This document shows, piece by piece, positions 17,567 through 25,199 of a stretch of 45,860 nt of DNA. Origin of the DNA: Alphaproteobacteria bacterium. Its GTDB lineage: Bacteria; Pseudomonadota; Alphaproteobacteria; M2410. The DNA is taken from the NCBI GenBank assembly GCA_006226305.1, contig SBHG01000173.1, positions 1 to 45,860 of the forward strand. Reading direction: 5' to 3'. Made by a program: the position numbers and the translations under genes. A model generated the notes under the pieces. The model saw only the letters and a program-made list of their open reading frames with translations, was not told where the DNA came from and searched no databases. Each line of letters opens with the position of its first letter. Position 1 is the first letter of the stretch.

Positions 17567-18364
17567 TCAGGCGCACATCCCACCGTCGATCACAAGCTCA
17601 GACCCGGTGACATACCGCGACTCGTCGCTTGCCAGAAACAGGACCCCATTCGCGATCTCAACCGGTTCAGCCGCGTGACCGATCGGAACCGCCGCCATCT
17701 CCGCAACCATTTTCGCCGACAGCGTATTGGCGCCGCCAAGGGGCGTGAGATTATCCGCTGTAGAGGCGCTAATTTTCGTCCAAATCTCGGTATCAATAAT
17801 ACCCGGGTGTACACTGTTGACCCGGATCTTGATCCCGGCCCGCGCGCATTCAATTGCCAGGCTGCGCGACAACAGACGCACCGCACCCTTTGAGGCGCTA
17901 TAAGCGGAAAGCCCCGGCGCCCCTTTCAAGCCTGCGACAGAGGAAATGTTGATAATCGAGCCGCCGCCGGACTTTGTCATGAGCGGGATCGCATGTTTGC
18001 ATCCCAAAAAAACGCCGTCCACATTGATCGCCATCATCTGGCTATAGCTTTCATAGCTCATCTCGGTAATCGCGCCCCCATTACCAATGCCGGCATTGTT
18101 AACCAGGACATCAAGACCGCCGTATTCGTCTTCAATCTCACCGATAAGCTGCTGCCAACCGGCCTCCGTCACGACGTCCTGATGCTTATAGGCCGCCTTG
18201 CCGCCGCTAGCATAGATGTCGCTGGCCAGCTTTTCCCCGCGCGCGTCCTGAACGTCGGTGATAATGACTGTCGCGCCTTCACGCGCCAGCACGCGGGCAC
18301 AAGCCTCGCCAATCCCAGCTGCACCGCCTGTAACCAATGCTATTTTTCCTGCCACACGTGACAT
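17567..18364 (-). CDS. SDR family oxidoreductase
   Basis: A classical short-chain dehydrogenase of 265 residues. The cofactor loop is TGGAAGIGEA (residues 12-21), followed by NNAGIGNG, the catalytic serine in INISSVAG and YSASKGAV with the Tyr and Lys. An acidic residue after the second strand (TDVQDA) suggests NAD rather than NADP. It most likely oxidises a 3-hydroxyacyl-CoA or another alcohol. The start has a very strong ribosome site, AGGAGGAGG. It lies next to the enoyl-CoA hydratase, on the opposite strand. Confidence 0.9.
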   Translation of the reverse strand: MSRVAGKIALVTGGAAGIGEACARVLAREGATVIITDVQDARGEKLASDIYASGGKAAYKHQDVVTEAGWQQLIGEIEDEYGGLDVLVNNAGIGNGGAITEMSYESYSQMMAINVDGVFLGCKHAIPLMTKSGGGSIINISSVAGLKGAPGLSAYSASKGAVRLLSRSLAIECARAGIKIRVNSVHPGIIDTEIWTKISASTADNLTPLGGANTLSAKMVAEMAAVPIGHAAEPVEIANGVLFLASDESRYVTGSELVIDGGMCA

Positions 18365-18384
18365 GTTTCCTCCTCCTGATCTGC

Positions 18385-18400
18385 GCCGACTCTAGTCGGC
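18385..18400. promoter_or_regulatory. Palindromic operator-like site between SDR and HIT genes
   Basis: GCCGACT and AGTCGGC form a perfect 7 bp inverted repeat with a 2-base centre, 21 bases upstream of the SDR start, in the divergent gap shared with the HIT gene. The size and tight centre look like a dimeric repressor site (TetR or GntR style) rather than a terminator. No regulator gene is adjacent. Confidence 0.4.
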
Positions 18401-18482
18401 ATTTTGTTATTGCCCGATCTTGTCATCAAGCTAGAGTGGCGACCATCAAAAAACAACGGGCCCCACAAAAAGAGACAGCGAC

Positions 18483-18881
18483 ATGTTCGAGCTCCACCCC
18501 AGACTGGCCGAGGACACCTTGGAGATTGCCCGGTGGTCTCTCTGTCATGTGCACCTCATGAAGGACGCCCGCTACCCCTGGATCATACTTGTCCCGGCCC
18601 GCGCAAACATCCGCGAGTTTCATCATTTAGCCGAGGCCGATCAGATCACGCTCTGGAATGAAATCCGCCGCGCGTCGGAGGGGCTTGAAAAGGCAACCCA
18701 TGCGGAAAAATTAAATGTCGCGGCACTTGGCAATATGGTGCCTCAGCTTCACGTCCACATTATTGCCAGGTTTTCCTCAGACCCCGCCTGGCCCGCGCCC
18801 GTATGGGGTGTCGGGGAGGCCGTGCCTTATGATCCGGCAGACGAAAAAAAACGCATCGCAGAATTTCTGCAATGCGTTTGA
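18483..18881 (+). CDS. HIT-like family protein
   Basis: A 132-residue histidine-triad-type protein. The signature near residue 94 reads LHVHIIAR, preceded by LNVAALGNMVPQ, so two of the usual three triad histidines are in place and the third position is isoleucine-alanine, as in the short HIT-like subgroup. Members hydrolyse nucleotide conjugates or adenylates; the substrate is unknown. The last 38 bases of the gene double as a terminator for the opposing gene. Confidence 0.83.
   Translation: MFELHPRLAEDTLEIARWSLCHVHLMKDARYPWIILVPARANIREFHHLAEADQITLWNEIRRASEGLEKATHAEKLNVAALGNMVPQLHVHIIARFSSDPAWPAPVWGVGEAVPYDPADEKKRIAEFLQCV
18844..18879 (-). terminator. Rho-independent terminator of the DUF6491 gene, inside the end of the HIT gene
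   Basis: Read on the minus strand, AAACGCAT and ATGCGTTT (18872-18879 and 18849-18856) plus an inner GCAG/CTGC pair form a stem of about 12 bp around a 5-base loop, followed by a run of eight Ts (complement of 18844-18851). It starts 28 bases after the DUF6491 stop. On the plus strand it lies within the HIT coding sequence and has only a short T-run, so it works mainly leftwards. Confidence 0.75.
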
Positions 18882-18906
18882 TCCTATCCCAATAGAGATC
18901 ATCCGA

Positions 18907-19299
18907 TTACTCGTTCCCGGACGTCTCCACTTTTTCGACTTCTTCAAACAGGCCCAGACCACAAGTCGGCCCAGAAACAGCGCCGCCGGTTAAAACCGTA
19001 ATCGTGTCCGAAGAGCAGAGCGTCGACCCATAGACCTTGTAGGAAAAGGCCTTGTAGAAATTAAGAGACGAACACTCATGCGGCAGAGTGTTAAGATAAA
19101 GACGACGGCCATTCATTTTGAAAAGAATATGCGATCCATCAAGGACCCGGGTCGTCCGGATATCGCTCAGGTCCAAACATTTTTCCGTTTCCCCGGTCTT
19201 CTGATAACCCTTGAGCACATCCGCGTCATCCGCCAGAGCGGGCGCCGAGGTACAAAAACTCATTACCAGCAGCCCCGCCGCCATTTGCTTAATCGTCAT
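18907..19299 (-). CDS. DUF6491 family secreted protein
   Basis: About 130 residues. A signal peptide (MTIKQMAAGLLVM to APALA) is predicted to be cleaved before DDADVL. The mature protein has CLDLSDIRTTRVLDGSHILFKM, LNTLPHECSSLNF and LCSSDTITVL, the recurring pattern of DUF6491, with four cysteines that could form disulfides in the periplasm. No function is known. The ATG at 19299 has an excellent site (AAGGAGGATCAC); an upstream in-frame start at 19353 would put 18 extra residues before the signal peptide and is unlikely. A terminator follows the gene. Confidence 0.82.
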   Translation of the reverse strand: MTIKQMAAGLLVMSFCTSAPALADDADVLKGYQKTGETEKCLDLSDIRTTRVLDGSHILFKMNGRRLYLNTLPHECSSLNFYKAFSYKVYGSTLCSSDTITVLTGGAVSGPTCGLGLFEEVEKVETSGNE

Positions 19300-19437
19300 G
19301 TGATCCTCCTTGTCTCGGGTCAGCGACTTTGCAGTCGCTTTCTGTCGCCCCACAGCCGAGAAGATAAACCTATTATGATTTGTTGAAATTACAAGAAAAT
19401 GACGCCGGACATCATCACACCCACGGCACTTTGCAAC

Positions 19438-20607
19438 TCATGACCCGGTCAGATAGCCAGGTCTTTCAACCTGCAGTTTCGAACCCAGCCACCCCTTGAC
19501 CCAACCCTTGTTGCGTTCAATTTCTGTCGGCACGCATTCGCCGCCATCATAGGTCAGCTGCAAGAGTTCATGCTCCTCCAGCATCAAACTGGCGTCGACC
19601 ATTCTGTCAAACATGCGGCCTGCCCAATGAGCTGATCGCTCTGGAACTTGCGGCAATTCGCCGACACTCTCCAGCAAATTGTCGATCCGGCGTTCCAGAT
19701 GATGGCGCGATCGGGCGGCACCCCAAAGCAGGAGCGTGCTCACGCCCAGTTTTTTGGCCAGAACATCCGCACCGCGATTTTTGCGATGATCAAACTCGAC
19801 CAGGGATTTCGGGATCGGTCCAAGCCAGACCTTCCCCTGAGCATTCATCCAGTTCATGCCCCACTGCCCAAACCGCGCATGCCAATAGTGGTCGACAAAG
19901 GCCTTGTTTTCCTTGTCGGGGTGGACAGCAACAGTTCGCGCGACGTCCAGCACACGATCGCCAAAAATAGAAATTCCATCGGCCGCCCAGCTTCCTCTCT
20001 GCGGATCAAAGGCCGGAAAATTCAGAACATCAAATCGAATGCGGCAAAGGGCTTCAATTTCCTTTGCCAATTTATCCCGAAAGGCCGCACGCTCTGCCCC
20101 CCAGCGTGTCATGTTCTTGTACCGCATGACGGCACTTGATGAGATCGTAATGGATTCCATCGCCGGCCCGCGGGTTTTACTTAATGCCCCCGGCTCGCAA
20201 AGCTGTGCCAAAAACACGATAAGCGTATCAACGGTGAGAGGTGAAAAATGTTCAACAACAGCCCACTGATCGTCAAGCCCATCACGCCCGCCCGGCAGGT
20301 CAACATAAATGATCACCTGCCCGCTCTTTTTACCGATGTGCCGATAGGTCAGCCGCCCGGTCTCGTCGACGGCCCACCCCCCCTGAAGTTGGCGAGCATG
20401 CTCGCCGCCTTTAAAGAGCGCAGCAATTACCGCCGCAATAACCGGATTATTGGGGATGCGTCCGATCTTTTCAGGAAAGGCATTTGCAAGCCCCCGATCC
20501 AGACGCTTCAACCGTTTCAGGTCTTGCGATTCTTCTGTACGAATGAGAGGAGACATTGGATTGGTCTCCAGCTGCCCTGTCTCTCTCTCCGTTGACACTC
20601 GTTTCAT
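19438..20607 (-). CDS. Unidentified protein, possibly replication-initiator-like
   Basis: A 389-residue soluble, basic protein with no signal or membrane segment. I do not recognise a family with confidence. The middle (SPLTVDTLIVFLAQL, then ITISSSAVMRYKNM, then FRDKLAKEIEALCRIRFDVLNFPAFD) and the C-terminal part (LLLWGAARSRHHLERRIDNLLESVGELP, then RMFDRMVDASLMLEEHELLQL) look like helical, winged-helix-type DNA-binding halves, as in some plasmid initiators; this is an impression, not a match. The outer ATG is at 20607 (GGAGAGG upstream); an ATG at 20556 also has GGAG. It is downstream of another unknown gene on the same strand. Confidence 0.65.
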   Translation of the reverse strand: MKRVSTERETGQLETNPMSPLIRTEESQDLKRLKRLDRGLANAFPEKIGRIPNNPVIAAVIAALFKGGEHARQLQGGWAVDETGRLTYRHIGKKSGQVIIYVDLPGGRDGLDDQWAVVEHFSPLTVDTLIVFLAQLCEPGALSKTRGPAMESITISSSAVMRYKNMTRWGAERAAFRDKLAKEIEALCRIRFDVLNFPAFDPQRGSWAADGISIFGDRVLDVARTVAVHPDKENKAFVDHYWHARFGQWGMNWMNAQGKVWLGPIPKSLVEFDHRKNRGADVLAKKLGVSTLLLWGAARSRHHLERRIDNLLESVGELPQVPERSAHWAGRMFDRMVDASLMLEEHELLQLTYDGGECVPTEIERNKGWVKGWLGSKLQVERPGYLTGS

Positions 20608-20850
20608 CTAGCCACGCGCCTCTCCAACACAGGCGAATAAATCCGTCGCGACAACAGGCCGCACACGGACAAAGCTTGTGACCCCTTCAGATGACCCTTT
20701 ATCAGTCAAAGAGAATCTATGAGCGACGTTACTAAAGTGTCAACATCCGGGATGTGAAATTAACCAATAACAACATGAAATCAGCGTTCTAGGAGGGACC
20801 CGTGACAAAACGCCGCCTGATCTGGGGTATTAAAGAACGCCAAGCAATAA
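20608..20850. other. Intergenic gap between the two unidentified genes
   Basis: The gap holds a perfect small palindrome at 20743-20755 (ACATCC, G, GGATGT) next to TTAACCAA, and an AGGAGGG sequence at 20791-20797 pointing right. No iterons, terminator or RNA gene are visible. Confidence 0.4.
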
Positions 20851-20885
20851 TTAGTGGCGTGTCGGCGCCTCCAAAGGCAGGTTAG
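20802..20885 (+). CDS. Possible 27-residue small ORF
   Basis: A GTG at 20802 follows AGGAGGG with 4 bases between and opens a 27-codon frame (MTKRRLIWGIKERQ, ending PPKAG) that overlaps the 3' end of the opposing unidentified gene. The ribosome site is strong, but the peptide is short, unlike anything I know, and could be chance. Confidence 0.2.
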   Translation: MTKRRLIWGIKERQAIISGVSAPPKAG

Positions 20886-21648
20886 AATTAGAATGTGTCC
20901 GGACATCTAACAGGTCTTCAAAGTGTTGGACCGACAGTCGGTCCGCCGGACAGATAATAAGCTCTGCTTGTTCCAAGAGGTGAATGGCCTCCAGCCAAAC
21001 TCTAGGATCGGCTTGAATGTCAGAATGCTTGATCACCATATCCCGGAGCACAGGTTGCACAACCAGCGGCATCTGAAATGCTGTCTGACTCTCCGCCATC
21101 TTCGCCAGAATAAGTTTCGCAGAGGAGGCAACTTCTTCTGTCGATGCTGAATACAAGGCAACAATTGACCGCGCAATAAAGGACCGCTCCAGATCATTGA
21201 GTTGCCAATGAGACCACAACCCCATCCGAACCCACCAGGCTGCGCGAACAAGCCGGTTGCCATAAATCTGTGTACGGATGATATCAAGAATCGGGATCCC
21301 GGCATCATCACTTGTTACCAGCGACGAACCCTGCCGTCTCAAAACGGCAGGCTCGAGGCGCAATTTCTCCAAGAGGGCCCTAAGGCGTGCTGCCGGCATG
21401 AACGGCAAATATTCCTTCAGGTCGCCCACTGTTACAGGCAGGGGTGTCGCAAAGGGGTCTTGCCGCCCTGCCGCTTCGGCCCGCGCCAGCGTGAGCTTCA
21501 TCAGGGCGACCAAAACCGCAGCCTCGCCTTCCGGCATCGCCGCGATGGCCTCTGTGAGCTGACCCAGAAGCCGCGCGCGGTAAGGCACCTGTAATTTATT
21601 GAGTCTTGGCAGGGTCAATTGGGCACACCCATCCGTCGGCGCACGCAA
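20851..21648 (-). CDS. Unidentified protein upstream of the 389-residue unknown
   Basis: A soluble protein of about 265 residues, mostly helical, with no signal peptide or membrane segment. Notable stretches are LPRLNKLQVPYRARLLGQLTEAIA near the start, DLKEYLPFMPAARLRALLEKLRLEPAVLRRQGSS in the middle (helix-turn-helix-like), and WLEAIHLLEQAELIICPADRL near the end. I cannot name a family. The start is unclear: a TTG at 21648 is the first codon after the in-frame stop, further TTG and GTG codons follow, and the first ATG is about 38 codons in. It shares strand and apparent character with the next gene and may act with it. Confidence 0.6.
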   Translation of the reverse strand: MRAPTDGCAQLTLPRLNKLQVPYRARLLGQLTEAIAAMPEGEAAVLVALMKLTLARAEAAGRQDPFATPLPVTVGDLKEYLPFMPAARLRALLEKLRLEPAVLRRQGSSLVTSDDAGIPILDIIRTQIYGNRLVRAAWWVRMGLWSHWQLNDLERSFIARSIVALYSASTEEVASSAKLILAKMAESQTAFQMPLVVQPVLRDMVIKHSDIQADPRVWLEAIHLLEQAELIICPADRLSVQHFEDLLDVRTHSNSNLPLEAPTRH

Positions 21649-22283
21649 GCGTGTCGCCTGTTAATAAAATCGGGGTGCTCAAATTCTGTTACCACAGACC
21701 CTTTTTCATAATCTGAAAAAAGAGCCGTTCTGGTTATCTTCTTATCTGCGATGTCCAAGCTGTTTCAAAATGACACCAAATCAAGGCCTTATGGTAAAAC
21801 CGCGGCTAAATGCTGACGGATTAAGCAGGAAATACTGCCAGCTAACGGAGTTTTTGATGCCCACATACGGGGGTTTAGCCAAACCCAGGCGCCTAACCGC
21901 CCTAAACCATTCCCCCTTTACCATAATCGTTAATAATTGGCAGTTTTCCGCGATTTCTACGGGAGGCGTCACAATAACCCCCGCAACACGGCACCAAATC
22001 CTGCGCGATTTGGAAGGATTAATTTTTCCTTAACAGCTAAGTCTCTGTTTTAACGAAGTTTTAACGTTTACCAATACCACCGACAAGAGATATGAGACCC
22101 TCCAAAACCCGCAAATTCCCAATTTTGCCTCTGCTATAGTGCCTGGGTCAGTATCCAGTGATGGGGTGTTACGGTGGTTCTGACGTGGGTAAATGGGCTG
22201 ATCGGCGGGGGGAATTTTCCTGACATTCCGGCAGACCATTTGAACTAGTCACTCTCAAGATTTTGAATATGGGAGATTATCAA
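21649..22283. other. Long AT-rich intergenic region upstream of the pilin gene
   Basis: About 635 bases without a convincing gene, clearly richer in A and T than the surroundings, ending in the leader of flp. It carries one full CtrA-type site (22050-22064) with an extra TTAA half-site at 22030-22033, and a TATAGT hexamer at about 22134. The pilin promoter is probably here. Short open frames in the region have no family-like sequence. Confidence 0.6.
22050..22064. promoter_or_regulatory. Full CtrA-type binding site upstream of flp
   Basis: TTAA, seven bases, TTAA: the exact full consensus of the alphaproteobacterial cell-cycle regulator CtrA, about 220 bases upstream of the flp start. A further TTAA lies at 22030-22033. 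CtrA drives the homologous pilA gene in Caulobacter crescentus, so the placement fits; the transcription start has not been located. Confidence 0.6.
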
Positions 22284-22478
22284 ATGTTGAAACTTTACGT
22301 AGCGGCTCAACGTCGGTTCCATGATCTGAAGGAAAAGACTGAAGGCGCCACCATGATCGAATACTCGCTTCTGATCGGCCTCATTACGGTTGCCGTCATT
22401 GCTGCGATTATTTTCGTCGGTACGTGGGTAAGTGGTCGTTGGACAGCACTTCAGACCGCTCTGACACCGGCTCCATAA
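22284..22478 (+). CDS. flp: Flp/Fap-type major pilin
   Basis: A 64-residue prepilin with a short leader, a processing motif (EGATMIEYSLLIG, with the invariant Glu-Tyr pair) and a hydrophobic helix LITVAVIAAIIFVGTWV. It would be cleaved by the prepilin peptidase encoded at the far end of the locus and polymerised into the tight-adherence pilus. The ATG at 22284 is preceded by GGGAGA at eight bases, so I prefer it over an in-frame ATG at 22263. It lies downstream of a CtrA-type site and upstream of an intercistronic hairpin, consistent with high and separately controlled expression. Confidence 0.93.
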   Translation: MLKLYVAAQRRFHDLKEKTEGATMIEYSLLIGLITVAVIAAIIFVGTWVSGRWTALQTALTPAP

Positions 22479-22488
22479 ACTTCGGACG

Positions 22489-22550
22489 GCCTTTTTCCCA
22501 AAGGCAAGAATACCTCGGTGTCTTGGGGTCGTCAGATTCCAAGACACCGT
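22489..22550 (+). terminator. Intercistronic hairpins between flp and cpaB
   Basis: A small 6 bp stem (GCCTTT/AAAGGC, 22489-22505) is followed by a perfect 11 bp stem, CGGTGTCTTGG and CCAAGACACCG at 22516-22526 and 22539-22549, with a 12-base loop and then TTCCTTTCTA. The T-run is interrupted, so it is probably a partial terminator or an RNA-stabilising stem that keeps flp mRNA abundant relative to the assembly genes. Confidence 0.65.
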
Positions 22551-22580
22551 TCCTTTCTAGAATTTTTAGGAGCAGCTGCA

Positions 22581-23444
22581 ATGCGATCGACCGGGATTTT
22601 AATGCTCATCGTGGCAATAGTTGTTGGCGGCATCACCGCCTGGTTGGTAATGAATTTCTTGCAAAACCAGGCCCAGCCGGTGGCCCAGCCGCAGGCATCA
22701 ACGACGATCGCGCAAACAACTGTTGTGGTTGCAGCCACCAAGCTTTCCTTTGGCGACAACCTGACACGGGACAATCTGAAAGAAGTTTCCTGGCCCACGA
22801 ACAACGTGCCGCCTGGCTCTTTTAAGACCATCAATGAAATTCTTGACGGCGCGGACCGCCGCGTGGCCCTTCAGAATATGGAGCCCAATGAAATGGTCCT
22901 GCACAGCCGTGTTTCCGGATTTGGCGGACGGGCGACCCTGTCGCAAGTCATCAGCGACGGCATGCGCGCCACAACAATCCGCGTTAACGACGTCAATGGC
23001 GTCGCTGGATTTGTTTTACCGGGCGACCGGGTCGACATCATGCTGACACGCAATACAAAAACCGGATCAGCAGCACGCGATTCCATGGTCACCGACGTTA
23101 TCATCCAGAACTTACGTGTCCTGGGCGTTGACCAGATTTCCAACGAAGACACCTCCGAACCGGTGGTACCAAAGGCGGTGACCCTGGAGGTCTCCCCGGA
23201 AGATGCACAAAAGCTCTCCCTGGCCGCCTCAATCGGAACTTTGACTTTGTCTTTGCGCAACTACGTAAGCGCGGGAACCGAAGAAGCAACCCGGTACAAA
23301 ACCATCAGCGTCAATGACCTCAGACCCGTGGGCGCCAGATCAACCTCGTCGTCGGCTCCGACACCAGCACCGACCTATACCAGTCCCACCGTGCGCGTGA
23401 CGCGCGGGACGACGTCGAGTTCACAAAAAGTGGCGCGAGAATAA
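22581..23444 (+). CDS. cpaB: Flp pilus assembly protein CpaB (RcpC)
   Basis: A 287-residue inner-membrane-anchored periplasmic protein: an N-terminal helix (GILMLIVAIVVGGITAWLVM), then a SAF domain (VVVAATKLSFGDNLTRDNLKEVSWP, about residues 50-75) and a second conserved block GFVLPGDRVDIMLTRN. It is thought to work with the CpaC secretin. The C-terminal tail is rich in Ser, Thr and Pro. The ATG at 22581 has AGGAG ten bases upstream and begins right at the anchor; the frame extends to 22518, but that part lies in the intercistronic hairpin. Confidence 0.92.
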   Translation: MRSTGILMLIVAIVVGGITAWLVMNFLQNQAQPVAQPQASTTIAQTTVVVAATKLSFGDNLTRDNLKEVSWPTNNVPPGSFKTINEILDGADRRVALQNMEPNEMVLHSRVSGFGGRATLSQVISDGMRATTIRVNDVNGVAGFVLPGDRVDIMLTRNTKTGSAARDSMVTDVIIQNLRVLGVDQISNEDTSEPVVPKAVTLEVSPEDAQKLSLAASIGTLTLSLRNYVSAGTEEATRYKTISVNDLRPVGARSTSSSAPTPAPTYTSPTVRVTRGTTSSSQKVARE

Positions 23445-23508
23445 ATCAATTCAAGAGATAATCATTCATCGGACACAAGTAGCGACGATCAAGCAAGGGC
23501 AAGGGGCC

Positions 23509-24921
23509 ATGACATCAAAAGATATCAGCACTAAGACACTTTCAAGATGGGGTCGCTTGGCAGCCATGGCCTTAGCGCTTGGCGCGGTGACGGCCTCACC
23601 GCTATCGGCACAGGCTCAACCGACCTCGGGCGCGGCGGTCAGCGTCGATCAGGACGATTCAAGTTATGCGGGTTATGTCACTGTACCGCTCAGCAAGTCA
23701 CGCATCTTGCGCGTCAATTCCTCGGTGCAGGAGCTTTTGATCGGCAACCCGGATGTCGCCGACGTTATGCCCCTGACTAACAAATCTGTTTATGTGCTCG
23801 GCAAGTCGATTGGCTCGACCAGCCTTTCAATCCTTGGCCCAGGCAAGAAATTGATCGCCGTTGTCGATATTCGCGTCTCCCACGACACGCGCAGCCTTAA
23901 ACGCGACCTCTTTGAGATCCTCCCTGATCAGGTGATTGAGGTTAGAGCCGCCAATGATTCCATCATTCTCTCCGGCATGGTCGACTCAAGCGCCGATGCC
24001 TCCCAAGCCGCAGCCATCGCCGAGCGGTATGCCCCCGGTCGGGTATCTAATTTTCTCGGCGTCAGCAACTCGCAGCAAGTGATGCTCTCGGTTCGCTTTG
24101 CCGAGGTTAAGCGCAACCTGGCAAAACAGCTGGGCCTGAGATCTGAAGTCTCCTGGGACAACGGCGGCGGCCACACGGCCGGCATGGTTTCCGGGATCAT
24201 CAATCCCGATGCTTTCGCGACCTTGACGGGCACCAAATTCATCGGTGAGGCCGATGTAGAACTCATGCTGGATGCCCTGGAAGAAAAAGGCATCGTGACT
24301 ACTCTCGCCGAGCCGACCCTGATCGCCAAATCCGGCGAGACCGCCAATTTCCTGGCCGGTGGGGAGTTCCCGGTTCCGGTACCGCGTACGACAAACGGAA
24401 GTGACGAATCCAACAGCATCTCAATCGAATTCAAAGAATATGGGGCTTCCCTGGCTTTCACGCCAACGGTGCTCGGCGACAATATTTCCCTGATCGTCGA
24501 ACCAGAAGTCAGCCAATTGGATTTCCAATCCTCGATTGAGCTGGGTGGCTACCGTGTCCCGGGCCTGACCACGCGCCGCGCAAAGACCTCTGTTGAAATG
24601 AAAAATGGGCAGAGCTTTGCCATCGCCGGTCTTTTGCAGTCCGAGTTCACCGACAAAGTTTCTCAGATTCCGGGTATCGGCGATGTGCCTATTCTCGGCG
24701 CCTTGGCCCGCAGCGCTGAATTTGAGCGAAACGAAACGGAGCTGGTCATCATTATCACCCCGCATTTCGTCAAACCGGTCAATCCAAAGGACCTCAAACT
24801 GCCAACCGACTATGTGGTCAAACCGCACGATCTTGAGTTATTCTTGGCAGGCGTGGTCGAATCAAGCCGACTGAAACACTACGAAGGCATCGACGGTGCC
24901 GTCGGATATATCATCGAGTGA
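23509..24921 (+). CDS. cpaC: Tad pilus outer-membrane secretin CpaC (RcpA)
   Basis: A 470-residue secretin that forms the outer-membrane channel for the pilus. A signal peptide ends near LSAQAQ. The N-terminal domain has SRILRVNSSVQELLIGNPDVADVMPLTNKSVYVLGKSIGSTSL, and the C-terminal secretin domain contains TTLAEPTLIAKSGETANFLAGGEFPVPVP and GQSFAIAGLLQSE, ending with ELVIIITPHFVKP. Length and order match alphaproteobacterial CpaC. The start has AAGGG at eight bases. Confidence 0.95.
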   Translation: MTSKDISTKTLSRWGRLAAMALALGAVTASPLSAQAQPTSGAAVSVDQDDSSYAGYVTVPLSKSRILRVNSSVQELLIGNPDVADVMPLTNKSVYVLGKSIGSTSLSILGPGKKLIAVVDIRVSHDTRSLKRDLFEILPDQVIEVRAANDSIILSGMVDSSADASQAAAIAERYAPGRVSNFLGVSNSQQVMLSVRFAEVKRNLAKQLGLRSEVSWDNGGGHTAGMVSGIINPDAFATLTGTKFIGEADVELMLDALEEKGIVTTLAEPTLIAKSGETANFLAGGEFPVPVPRTTNGSDESNSISIEFKEYGASLAFTPTVLGDNISLIVEPEVSQLDFQSSIELGGYRVPGLTTRRAKTSVEMKNGQSFAIAGLLQSEFTDKVSQIPGIGDVPILGALARSAEFERNETELVIIITPHFVKPVNPKDLKLPTDYVVKPHDLELFLAGVVESSRLKHYEGIDGAVGYIIE

Positions 24922-24938
24922 CAAAAGGAGATTTCCCC

Positions 24939-25199
24939 ATGAAATATTTCGCATTGGCAACCCTCCTTCTGTCGACGGCCTTAGGCGGATGCATTGGTCA
25001 CAACGAACCCTTGAACGCGACGTTTGGAGAAGCCCACCGCAATAATATGGCTGCCCAGATTATTGACCCGACGCCATCAGAAGAAGACGTGGTGGCCGAT
25101 GGCAACAACGCCGCCGCCGCTACCGAGCGTTATCAAACCGACAGCGTGAAAGAGCCCAAGGCTCCCAGGAGCTCATCTCTTTCCTCGGGTGGCAACTAA
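24939..25199 (+). CDS. Small Tad-locus lipoprotein (in the cpaD position)
   Basis: An 86-residue protein with a lipoprotein signal (lipobox ALGGC, Cys about residue 17). The mature part has FGEAHRNNMAAQIIDP and ATERYQTDSVKEPKAP, which resemble a small lipoprotein family found in Tad loci where the longer CpaD is absent. CpaD itself is about 200 residues and peptidoglycan-binding, so this is not a simple truncation. I infer that it aids secretin assembly as a pilotin or anchor. The start is set by AAAGGAG eight bases before the ATG at 24939. Confidence 0.75.
   Translation: MKYFALATLLLSTALGGCIGHNEPLNATFGEAHRNNMAAQIIDPTPSEEDVVADGNNAAAATERYQTDSVKEPKAPRSSSLSSGGN

Noticed and set aside
21649..22283. 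Possible plasmid-type origin or iterons beside the unidentified pair
   Set aside because: I looked for repeated 15-25 base units and DnaA-box clusters and found none that repeat; the AT-richness is explained by the pilin promoter region.
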